Positions 1-5,635 of a stretch of DNA of 6,305 nt are shown piece by piece. Made by a program: the position numbers and the translations under genes. The stretch is from Halanaerobium sp. (lineage in GTDB: Bacteria > Bacillota > Halanaerobiia > Halanaerobiales > Halanaerobiaceae), in contig QBLP01000173.1 in the NCBI GenBank assembly GCA_003070825.1, positions 1 to 6,305 on the forward strand, in the 5' to 3' direction. The notes under the pieces were generated by a model, which saw only the letters and a list, made by a program, of their open reading frames with translations, made no database searches and had not been told where the DNA came from. Position 1 is the stretch's first letter; each line of letters begins with the position of its first letter.

Positions 1-26
1 CAGCGTCAGATGTGTATAAGAGACAG
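1..26 (+). other. Residual Nextera sequencing adapter (not genomic)
   Basis: These bases equal the last 26 bases of the 33-base Illumina Nextera read-1 adapter. Positions 8-26 are the 19-bp Tn5 mosaic end AGATGTGTATAAGAGACAG, and positions 1-7 continue the adapter upstream of it. The match is direct; the adapter sequence is established knowledge. Genomic sequence therefore starts at about base 27, and the left edge of the window is a contig end. It should not be read as a natural Tn5/IS50 end, because the extra seven bases are specific to the library oligonucleotide. Confidence 0.97.
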
Positions 27-94
27 AGATAGTAAAGGACAGCTAAGAGAACAGGGATTAGCAAAATAAATGTTTTTTGATTGAAAAACTGCAT
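27..94 (-). CDS. Partial gene, N-terminus of a membrane or secreted protein
   Basis: On the minus strand an ATG at 94-92 follows a strong ribosome binding site GGGAGG (106-101) with a 6-base spacer. The frame stays open for 22 codons until the adapter at base 26. The translation is MQFFNQKTFILLIPVLLAVL followed by YY: a short polar start with one lysine, then about 14 hydrophobic residues. That is the shape of a signal peptide or a first transmembrane helix, so the product is probably membrane-bound or exported. The rest lies beyond the contig end and the family cannot be named. It sits 69 bases downstream of the fumarylacetoacetate-hydrolase-family gene on the same strand, with no convincing terminator between, so it may be the next gene of the operon. 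I judge it real from the ribosome binding site and the sensible N-terminus; too little remains for a homology call. Confidence 0.7.
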
Positions 95-100
95 AATTAA

Positions 101-106
101 CCTCCC
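101..106 (-). promoter_or_regulatory. Ribosome binding site of the partial left-edge gene
   Basis: GGGAGG on the minus strand, six bases before ATG 94-92. It is the main evidence that the truncated left-edge frame is a real gene. Confidence 0.75.
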
Positions 107-163
107 TAAAGAGCTGATATTAAATTAAATAAAAATATTTTTCTATAAATCAAGACAATAAAA

Positions 164-952
164 TTAAATCTCTCTGCTGACAGTGTTCTCTAAACTTCCA
201 ATTCCTTCAATTTCAATTGTTATTTGGTCTCCGTCTCTTAAAAAAATCTTCTCTTCTCTGGCAAATCCAACCCCCTCAGGAGTACCGGTTAGAATAACTG
301 TCCCCGGCAGCAAAGTCATATTATGTGATAAATAACTAATCAGCTGTTCTACCTTAAAAATCATATCTGAGGTTTTCGACTCCTGCATAGTTTTTCCATT
401 TAAAATTGATCTAATCTTTAAGTTATTGGGATCCAGGTCAGTTTCAATCCAGGGTCCAAGCGGACAAAATGTATCAAAAGATTTTCCCCGCGCCCACTGT
501 TTGTCCAGTTTCTTCTGACAGTCACGCGCGCTGACATCATTAGCACAGCTGTAACCAAGCACATAATCTTCAACCTCAACAGTTTCAAGATTTTTAGCTT
601 TTTTTGAAATTATAACTGCCAGTTCAGCTTCAAAATCAACCTCTTCTGGAGCCAGTTTTGGTAAAATAATATCTGCTGCTGGATCAGTAATACTGCTGGT
701 TGCCTTTAGAAAAACAACTGGACGCTCTGGAATTTCAGCCCCAGTTTCAACTGCATGCTGTCTGTAATTTAACCCAATTGCTATTATATTTGGCGGCTGA
801 ACTGGAGCCAGGAGTTTAAGCTGATCAAGCTCTGCAACCTCTTTGCCTTGAGAAAACTCTGAAAAAATATCTCCTTCAAGCTCAAATACTGTCTCACCTT
901 TTAAGATTCCGCTTTTTATTTGATCATCTTTTTGATATCTAATAATTTTCAT
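164..952 (-). CDS. Fumarylacetoacetate hydrolase (FAH) family protein
   Basis: This 262-residue protein has the usual size of bacterial FAH-family enzymes. Residues 1-50 form the short N-terminal domain; the catalytic FAH domain begins near residue 53 (IIAIGLNYRQHA, 56-67). The acidic metal ligands are visible: E108 and E110 in VDFEAEL and D139 in NDVSARD, which bind Mg/Mn in this family. K157 (GKSFDTFCPLGPW) and the GTPEGVG loop (223-229) are also present, so the protein should be active. Family members are cytoplasmic and cleave or isomerise C-C bonds in beta-diketo acids and related oxo-acids (acylpyruvate hydrolase, oxaloacetate decarboxylase or tautomerase, hydroxyheptadienedioate isomerase). 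The exact substrate cannot be read from sequence, and no aromatic-degradation genes are nearby, so a housekeeping oxo-acid role is more likely than homoprotocatechuate breakdown. The start ATG has AGGTG (965-961) eight bases upstream. It lies 28 bases after the phosphatase gene in the same operon. Confidence 0.93.
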   Translation of the reverse strand: MKIIRYQKDDQIKSGILKGETVFELEGDIFSEFSQGKEVAELDQLKLLAPVQPPNIIAIGLNYRQHAVETGAEIPERPVVFLKATSSITDPAADIILPKLAPEEVDFEAELAVIISKKAKNLETVEVEDYVLGYSCANDVSARDCQKKLDKQWARGKSFDTFCPLGPWIETDLDPNNLKIRSILNGKTMQESKTSDMIFKVEQLISYLSHNMTLLPGTVILTGTPEGVGFAREEKIFLRDGDQITIEIEGIGSLENTVSREI

Positions 953-980
953 TTGCTGCTCACCTACTCAATTCTATAGT

Positions 981-1763
981 TTATAGATAAATTTCTTCGA
1001 TAATCCCTCTCAACTCTGCCACTAATTCTTTACTACCTGCAATTAAAAGCGGGGCTCCTCCAATTTCAGACTTATAGACTTCTCCCCCCGCCTCTCTGAC
1101 CAATAATTCTCCCGCTGCAAAATCCCATACTTTAAGTTTGAATTCCCAGTAGGCATCAATTCGACCACTGGCCACTGAAACAAGATCAAAAGCAGCACTT
1201 CCAGAACGCCTGAGACCTCTGATATTCTTTAAAATTTTATTTAGGGGTTCCAGATTATCAATTTTTGATTCCTTTTTATCATAGGGAAAACCGGTAGCAA
1301 CCAGCGAATTATTTAAGGCTGTTTTATGAGAAATTTTAATTGCTGTCCCGGATTTATAGGCTCCTTTATCTTTGATTGCCGAATACACCTCATCAAGTTC
1401 CGGAATATAAATAACGCCCATCACAACTTCATTTTCATATTTTAAGGCAATAGAAACACAATAAATAGGATAGGAACTGGCATAATTATTGGTTCCATCC
1501 AGAGGATCAATGACCCAGGTATATTTGCTCTTTTTATCTTCATAATCACTTTCTTCCCCCATAATATTATGTTCAGGATAACTTTTTTCAATCTTAGCTC
1601 TGAGCATATCTTCACTCAACAAATCAATTTCTGTAACAAGATCAGTGATTGTACTTTTAGTCTCAACATTAAAGTTCTCTTTTTTTAACTTTTCCTTCTG
1701 CATCTTCCCCACATTTATAGCCCATTCCTTGGCATGTACTGCTGCGTCTACTAAATTTATCAA
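981..1763 (-). CDS. Inositol monophosphatase family protein
   Basis: This 260-residue protein has all the Li-sensitive, Mg-dependent phosphatase signatures: DLVTEID (41-47), GEESD (69-73, metal ligand E70), WVIDPLDGTNNY (83-94, D86 and D89) and VWDFAAGELLVREAGG (212-227, D214). The family hydrolyses myo-inositol-1-phosphate or related sugar phosphates (fructose-1,6-bisphosphate, PAP, histidinol phosphate) in the cytoplasm; some members (SuhB) also bind transcription complexes. The motifs do not settle the substrate, so I give no symbol. The start is TTG (1763-1761): GGAGGTG (1780-1774) lies ten bases upstream and no ATG or GTG in this frame is better placed. It is 63 bases downstream of the acetyltransferase gene and 28 bases upstream of the FAH-family gene, consistent with cotranscription. 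The weak start and slightly long spacing suggest moderate translation. Confidence 0.94.
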   Translation of the reverse strand: MINLVDAAVHAKEWAINVGKMQKEKLKKENFNVETKSTITDLVTEIDLLSEDMLRAKIEKSYPEHNIMGEESDYEDKKSKYTWVIDPLDGTNNYASSYPIYCVSIALKYENEVVMGVIYIPELDEVYSAIKDKGAYKSGTAIKISHKTALNNSLVATGFPYDKKESKIDNLEPLNKILKNIRGLRRSGSAAFDLVSVASGRIDAYWEFKLKVWDFAAGELLVREAGGEVYKSEIGGAPLLIAGSKELVAELRGIIEEIYL

Positions 1764-1773
1764 ATTAAAAATA

Positions 1774-1780
1774 CACCTCC
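1774..1780 (-). promoter_or_regulatory. Ribosome binding site fixing the TTG start
   Basis: GGAGGTG on the minus strand, ten bases before TTG 1763-1761. It supports a TTG start for the inositol-monophosphatase-family gene, which has no ATG near this point. Confidence 0.75.
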
Positions 1781-1826
1781 AGGATTAGTCTTTATTCAAC
1801 TTAATTCTATCAAAAACTTTCTCTGA

Positions 1827-2273
1827 TTACAATTTTAAGAGCATCTCATAATGAGGAATATCATCTTCTAAATATCTATCAGAAACAACCTCAAAGCCCA
1901 GACTCTTATAAAAATCAAGAATATATTCCTGAGCAGAGATCCTAACTGCTTTTGTATCCATGTTATTTTCAATAAAAGAAATTGCCTGCTGCACCTGCTT
2001 TAATCCCAGTCCCTGTCTTCTAAATTCTTTTTTTACAAGTACCCGCCCAATTGAAATCTCTGGATAGGATAAACCGGAAGGAATAATCCGCAAATAAGCA
2101 GCAATTTGATCCTGTTCCTGATAAAATAAATGAAAAGAATCCTGATCTTTATTATCACACTCATGGTAGGGACAGTCCTGCTCAACGACAAAGACATTAA
2201 TCCTGGCTTCAATTATTTTATATAACTCCTGGTTTGTTAGTTCTTCAAATTTTTTTATATATAGTTCCATCAT
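1827..2273 (-). CDS. GNAT family N-acetyltransferase, ElaA type
   Basis: This is a 148-residue single-domain acetyltransferase. The N-terminal half has the hallmark pattern of the ElaA family: RINVFVVEQDCPYHECDNKDQ (24-44) and then H48. The acetyl-CoA pyrophosphate loop is RRQGLG (85-90) after the strand ISIGRVLV (73-80), and the C-terminal AQEYILDFYKSLGF (114-127) is the usual GNAT helix and strand. ElaA proteins are predicted to move an acetyl group from acetyl-CoA to a small molecule or protein; their natural acceptor is unknown. Two ATG codons stand in tandem. AAAGGAG (2283-2277) is three bases from the first (2273) and six from the second (2270), so the second is probably used; the first is kept as the outer limit. 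The gene lies 33 bases after the GGDEF-EAL gene, with no terminator between. Confidence 0.9.
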   Translation of the reverse strand: MMELYIKKFEELTNQELYKIIEARINVFVVEQDCPYHECDNKDQDSFHLFYQEQDQIAAYLRIIPSGLSYPEISIGRVLVKKEFRRQGLGLKQVQQAISFIENNMDTKAVRISAQEYILDFYKSLGFEVVSDRYLEDDIPHYEMLLKL

Positions 2274-2306
2274 CTACTCCTTTGACAATTTATAGTCCGA
2301 TTTCAA

Positions 2307-4433
2307 TTATTTATTGAAAGACATTTCTACAACTGCAGCTTTTTCCGCTCTGGAAAAATAATAGCCCTGATAATAATTACAGTTATTTTTTCGTAAAAAT
2401 TCTAATTCTTCCTTTGTCTCTACTCCTTCAGCCACAACTTCCAGGCCTAAATTCCTGCCCATCATAATTATCGTTTTTACAATATTTAAGTTACTGCGGT
2501 TGTGGACAAATGACTTATCAATTTTTAGTTTGTCGAGGGCAAAGCGATTTAAATATTCAAGTGATGAATAACCGGTTCCAAAATCATCAATTGAAATTTT
2601 GACTCCCAGCTGCTTCAGCTTTCTTAAAACTTCTACGGTATATTCAATATCTTTAATTACTGTTCTTTCGGTTATCTCTAGCTCTAAAAATTCTGCTTCC
2701 AGCTGATGTTTATTCAGCAGCTTTTCTATTTTTTGAACAAAATCATCCTGCTGAAACTGCTGGGGTGCAATATTTACTGACATGACTAGGTTTTGATAGC
2801 CTTTATTCTGCCAGCTTTTTAACTGCTGCAGGGCTTCATTTAAAATCCAGTCACCCAGTCTTAAAATCATCCCTGTTTCTTCGGCCAGCGGAATAAACTC
2901 TGCCGGTGAAATTCTTCCCTCTTTGGGGTGCTGCCAGCGTATCAGCGCTTCTACTCCAATAACCCTATCAGTCTTAGTTTCCAGCTGGGGTTGATAAAAA
3001 AGCTGAAACTCATTATTGACCAGTGCTTTCCTCAACTTCCCCTCTAAATTTAAGCGGCCTGAAAGCTGGCCCAGCATCTTCTGGTTAAAAAATTTGATAT
3101 TATTTTTTTCATCAACAAAATGAAGAGCAAGCCTTGACTTTCGAATCAGATCAGAACAACTTTCCTCTTCCTGGTTAACCGCTATCCCAATTTTTATTTT
3201 TAAATAAACAAGATTATTGTTGACCTCATAGGGTTCTGAAAGTTTAGTAATAATCTCTTCTGCATATTTTTGGATCTCCGCTTTATTTTTTGCTGAAGCA
3301 AAATAGAAAATAAACTCATCACTTTTCCGGGCAATTGTCATCTCTTCAGATAAGCTTTTGCTCAGCCGCTGATAAAGTTCCTGCAGAATTTCATTACCTT
3401 TTTGATAACCATAATTACTGTTAACTAAAGTTAGGTTATCTGTAATCAGGGTAAATAAATAAACATCACTGGCACTGTCTTTGTTTTTCTTTAGAGTTTC
3501 CGAAAGATTGCTTTCTAAAAAGTTCAAATTAGGCAGACCAGTCAGGGGATCATTGTAAGTTAACTTTTTTATTCTACTCAGCATCTGATTAAAGCCGGAA
3601 GCAAGACTGCCAAACTCATCTTCACTTTTAATATCAAGTTTAAAACTCAGCTGCCCGTTTTCTACTCTTTTAAATGCTGAGACGATCTGCTGGATATTCT
3701 GATTTATGTATTCTGAAATATCGAAAATAATTAAAAATATAATTAGAATAATTATAGCAAAAGTAATTAAAAGTAAATAAAATGTATCATCACGAATATT
3801 TTTAATTTTTGAAAGAATCCGCAGGACAATGCTGTAATAACTGCTCTGATAACCTCCAGATCCCACAAACATATCTGTGCCCTCAATCTGCTGCAGGTAT
3901 CCATATTTTGTTTCAATCATTCCATTGCTGGGATTAGTGTAGGGATAACTCAATCTGCCGCTGCCTTTATTTTCAATAAGGGTAATCATTTCTTTTAACA
4001 GGGCTCTATCCCTAACCTGAAGGTCAATTCTATTTTTTCCTTCAAAGGCAGGTGTCGGAGGCAGAGAAATTGTATTACCATCCAGGTCATAAATATAAAA
4101 ATAAAGATCATCAATAGCTATATCACCATTTAACTGAGCCATCATATTCCTCAACTCAGCTTCAGTTACAGTTTCACCCTGCGCCTCTTTTTCCTGGAGC
4201 CGCATCTGATAGACTTCAGATAAAATTTCTGCTCTACTTTTAACCAGAGCTTCGTATTTATCAAACTTTCTTTCCAGTAATTCTGATTCCATTAAAGTCT
4301 GGTTTTCATCAGAAAGATAATCAAACTGATAAATAACAATTGCCAGCAGAATAATCATCGTCAGAATAAAGCTGAGTCCAATTCCCAGTAAAATTTTATT
4401 TTTGATAGATAAATTTTTAAGTATTCTCATCAT
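2307..4433 (-). CDS. Cache-HAMP-GGDEF-EAL protein, predicted c-di-GMP phosphodiesterase
   Basis: This 708-residue membrane signalling protein is built from: transmembrane helix 1 (about 13-36); an extracytoplasmic Cache-like sensor (about 40-210, with YPYTNPSNGMIETKYGYL and the closing GTDMFVGSGGY); helix 2 (about 217-238); HAMP (about 239-291); GGDEF (about 292-400); and EAL (about 463-700). The GGDEF motif reads KSDEF (370-374). The first metal-binding Asp of the usual DID motif is Ile (LITDN, 329-333), the usual GDE is GNE (346-348), and no RxxD inhibitory site is visible, so cyclase activity is unlikely. The EAL site looks complete: E495, N554, E586, D616 and D617 (DDFGTGYSS), K637, E669 and Q689. 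The protein should hydrolyse c-di-GMP to pGpG, lowering the signal that favours biofilm over motility. The ligand is unknown. Tandem ATGs follow AGGAG (4441-4437); the second (4430) is better spaced. The small membrane protein gene ends 10 bases upstream. Confidence 0.93.
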   Translation of the reverse strand: MMRILKNLSIKNKILLGIGLSFILTMIILLAIVIYQFDYLSDENQTLMESELLERKFDKYEALVKSRAEILSEVYQMRLQEKEAQGETVTEAELRNMMAQLNGDIAIDDLYFYIYDLDGNTISLPPTPAFEGKNRIDLQVRDRALLKEMITLIENKGSGRLSYPYTNPSNGMIETKYGYLQQIEGTDMFVGSGGYQSSYYSIVLRILSKIKNIRDDTFYLLLITFAIIILIIFLIIFDISEYINQNIQQIVSAFKRVENGQLSFKLDIKSEDEFGSLASGFNQMLSRIKKLTYNDPLTGLPNLNFLESNLSETLKKNKDSASDVYLFTLITDNLTLVNSNYGYQKGNEILQELYQRLSKSLSEEMTIARKSDEFIFYFASAKNKAEIQKYAEEIITKLSEPYEVNNNLVYLKIKIGIAVNQEEESCSDLIRKSRLALHFVDEKNNIKFFNQKMLGQLSGRLNLEGKLRKALVNNEFQLFYQPQLETKTDRVIGVEALIRWQHPKEGRISPAEFIPLAEETGMILRLGDWILNEALQQLKSWQNKGYQNLVMSVNIAPQQFQQDDFVQKIEKLLNKHQLEAEFLELEITERTVIKDIEYTVEVLRKLKQLGVKISIDDFGTGYSSLEYLNRFALDKLKIDKSFVHNRSNLNIVKTIIMMGRNLGLEVVAEGVETKEELEFLRKNNCNYYQGYYFSRAEKAAVVEMSFNK

Positions 4434-4443
4434 TAGCTCCTAT

Positions 4444-4746
4444 TTATATTTTTGCGTGCTGATTATCTTTATTTTGATTTGAATTTTCCTGTTTCTTTTC
4501 TTTTACTGCTTTTGACATTGTTTTTTTGAGAGTTTTCATCATATCTTCTTCACTATCAACACCCATTACTATAATGTCAGGACTGCCGCCAAAATAGTGA
4601 TTAAATACCTCGAAGACTAAAATCCCGGTTAAAAGAGCAGCCAGAGCTAACTCCAAACCAAACTCAGTATAAACAAGGGCAAAAGCTAGTGCAGATATAA
4701 ATCCAATTACATAAGACAGTTGATTCCTATGCTGGGTAATAAACAT
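4444..4746 (-). CDS. Small two-helix membrane protein, function unknown
   Basis: I do not recognise this family. From ATG 4746 it is 100 residues: helix 1 about 11-27, helix 2 about 31-50, then a charged hydrophilic tail (SEEDMMKTLKKTMSKAVKEKK and Asn/Gln-rich residues) ending at TAA 4446-4444. The ATG has no ribosome binding site; the bases before it are pyrimidine-rich. The frame stays open upstream, and an excellent AAAGGAG (4802-4796) lies seven bases before an in-frame ATT (4788-4786). I therefore think translation starts at ATT and adds 14 residues (Ile/Met, then IKKKLNVLKDLLS), giving 114 residues; the conservative ATG boundary is listed. It is the first gene after the promoter at 4828-4856 and ends 10 bases before the GGDEF-EAL gene, whose AGGAG begins two bases after the stop. 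That close coupling suggests a shared role, perhaps as a membrane partner of the phosphodiesterase, but this is inference. Confidence 0.72.
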   Translation of the reverse strand: MFITQHRNQLSYVIGFISALAFALVYTEFGLELALAALLTGILVFEVFNHYFGGSPDIIVMGVDSEEDMMKTLKKTMSKAVKEKKQENSNQNKDNQHAKI

Positions 4747-4795
4747 TGAGAGAAGGTCTTTTAAAACATTTAATTTTTTCTTGATAATACCACTT

Positions 4796-4802
4796 CTCCT
4801 TT
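4796..4802 (-). promoter_or_regulatory. Ribosome binding site pointing to an ATT start
   Basis: AAAGGAG on the minus strand, seven bases before ATT 4788-4786 and 49 bases before the first in-frame ATG (4746). A GTG at 4793-4791 is only two bases away and its frame ends after seven codons. The site therefore points to ATT as the initiation codon of the small membrane protein. Confidence 0.65.
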
Positions 4803-4827
4803 ATAGTGATTTCTTAAGAGTATCTAC

Positions 4828-4856
4828 ATAATATCAGTCCTGACTATGAATGTCAA
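4828..4856 (-). promoter_or_regulatory. Sigma-A promoter of the five-gene operon
   Basis: The -35 box TTGACA (4856-4851) is a perfect match, the spacer is exactly 17 bp, and the -10 box TATTAT (4833-4828) matches 5 of 6. Transcription should start near 4820-4822, giving a leader of about 33 bases to the ATT at 4788. The spacer holds short overlapping imperfect palindromes (TCAGTCCTGA on the plus strand at 4834-4843 and AGTCCTGACT at 4836-4845), a possible operator, though too short to be confident. No further promoter of this quality is seen to the left. Confidence 0.85.
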
Positions 4857-4885
4857 AAGCTCAGCCTATGCTATATAGACTGAGC
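4855..4885 (-). terminator. Rho-independent terminator of the 4918-5568 gene
   Basis: On the minus strand GCTCAGTCTAT (4885-4875) pairs with ATAGGCTGAGC (4869-4859) around a 5-base loop: an 11-bp stem with one G-T wobble. Four T residues follow (4858-4855). It begins 32 bases after the stop codon of the unknown gene. The T-run is short, so termination may be incomplete. There is no T-run on the plus strand, so it is not bidirectional. The T-run overlaps the -35 box of the next promoter. Confidence 0.85.
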
Positions 4886-4917
4886 TCATAAGTTAGTTTT
4901 AATATGATTTTCTATTA

Positions 4918-5568
4918 TTATTTAACTAAAAAGATATCATTATAATAGTCACTTTCTATTTCTCTTTTGTGAGCAAGCTCAGGATTAAGATTTTCAGTAA
5001 AAACCTGAAGCCACTCAGCATAAAGCTGATGCATTAACTCCAGCTCAACCTCTGTCTGCTGCCAGAATTCCTGATGAAGGCGACTCTGATGTTTCCAGAT
5101 TATCTTCCCATCTTCTTTTACTGCACCAGAAAGACGATCACAGGGCATTCTTTCCACAAAATGCTCATTTATTATTTCAAAAGCGTCATTTAAATTAAAC
5201 TGTTCTACATCATCTCTTACTTTAGCTTTTTCGGCCAGTTCTTCTGCCTGCTCAGAATAAATGGATAATAATAACTCCTGGTCATTAAACTCGTCCATTA
5301 ATGCAGCAACTACTGCTGCTTCTCTGCTCTGAGCACTGCTGATTGCTGCCTCAAGCCAGGGATGAATATCACTACCGCCAATTAATTCTACCAGCGGCTT
5401 ATCTTCTTTCAACTCACCGTACTTATGGCGGTAAGGAAAAATTAAGTCATCTACTTTTTCTGCTGAATATTTCTGGCTGAACTGATCAACAATCTCAGCC
5501 TCTCTTTCTTCAACAATCTGAATCTGTTTATATAACCACATATGGATTGGACCTAAAAATGCACTCAT
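4918..5568 (-). CDS. Conserved-looking soluble protein of unknown function
   Basis: I cannot assign a function. The product is 216 residues, with no signal peptide or transmembrane helix, acidic and mostly helical. Distinctive segments are SAFLGPIHMWLYKQI (2-16), LIGGSDIHPWLEAAI (62-76), MPCDRL (141-146) and a Trp/His-rich stretch, IIWKHQSRLHQEFWQQTEVE (156-175). His, Cys and Trp stand at sites that look constrained (H9, H69, H136, C143, H160, H165), which could mean metal or cofactor binding, but this is only inference. I recall similar uncharacterised clostridial proteins beginning with FLGPIH-WLY, without a known role. The start is ATG 5568, eight bases after AAAAAGGAG (5585-5577); the TTG at 5574 in the same frame is only two bases from it and is rejected. 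The gene seems to have its own promoter (5612-5620) and its own terminator (4855-4885), so it is probably monocistronic or follows the epimerase by read-through. Confidence 0.85.
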   Translation of the reverse strand: MSAFLGPIHMWLYKQIQIVEEREAEIVDQFSQKYSAEKVDDLIFPYRHKYGELKEDKPLVELIGGSDIHPWLEAAISSAQSREAAVVAALMDEFNDQELLLSIYSEQAEELAEKAKVRDDVEQFNLNDAFEIINEHFVERMPCDRLSGAVKEDGKIIWKHQSRLHQEFWQQTEVELELMHQLYAEWLQVFTENLNPELAHKREIESDYYNDIFLVK

Positions 5569-5576
5569 TATCAAAA

Positions 5577-5585
5577 CTCCTTTTT
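5577..5585 (-). promoter_or_regulatory. Ribosome binding site deciding the ATG start at 5568
   Basis: AAAAAGGAG on the minus strand, eight bases before ATG 5568-5566 and only two before the in-frame TTG 5574-5572. The spacing picks the ATG. Confidence 0.7.
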
Positions 5586-5589
5586 ATAT

Positions 5590-5610
5590 ACTTGATTATT
5601 CTTCTCAAGT
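5590..5610 (-). repeat. Small inverted repeat at the predicted transcription start
   Basis: ACTTGA (minus 5610-5605) and TCAAGT (5595-5590) form a perfect 6-bp inverted repeat with a 9-base gap. It falls just downstream of the -10 box at 5612-5617, so it covers the expected start point. It could be an operator or a weak leader hairpin just before the ribosome binding site. No T-run follows, so it is not a terminator. A repeat this short can occur by chance in AT-rich DNA. Confidence 0.35.
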
Positions 5611-5611
5611 T

Positions 5612-5620
5612 ATTATAGCA
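5612..5620 (-). promoter_or_regulatory. Possible extended -10 promoter for the 4918-5568 gene
   Basis: The minus strand reads TGC (5620-5618) directly followed by TATAAT (5617-5612): a perfect -10 box with the TGn extension. No good -35 box lies 16-18 bases upstream (the region reads ATAAAG/TATAAA), which is tolerable for extended -10 promoters. It sits between the stop of the epimerase-like gene and the ribosome binding site of the unknown gene, as expected. AT-rich DNA makes chance matches possible. Confidence 0.55.
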
Positions 5621-5635
5621 TTTTTGAAAAGAGCT

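Noticed and set aside
8..26. A natural Tn5-like transposon end
   Set aside because: The 19-bp mosaic end is the engineered hyperactive version and is preceded by the library-specific adapter bases, so it is a sequencing artefact.
28..69. Plus-strand open stretch reading DSKGQLREQGLAK then TAA, resembling the C-terminus of a gene
   Set aside because: It is the antisense of the minus-strand frame at 27-94, which has a strong ribosome binding site and a sensible hydrophobic N-terminus. The plus-strand reading has no other support.
131..142. Perfect palindrome AAAAATATTTTT after the FAH-family gene, considered as a terminator
   Set aside because: It is made only of A-T pairs, has no stable stem, and is not followed by a clean T-run; chance is likely in this AT-rich gap.
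1764..1826. TTGATA with an ACTAAT 18 bases later, considered as an internal promoter before the phosphatase gene
   Set aside because: Only four of six -10 bases match and the spacing is not ideal; such weak pairs are common in AT-rich spacers.
5572..5574. TTG as the start of the unknown 216-residue protein (two residues longer)
   Set aside because: It is only two bases from the ribosome binding site, while ATG 5568 has an eight-base spacing.
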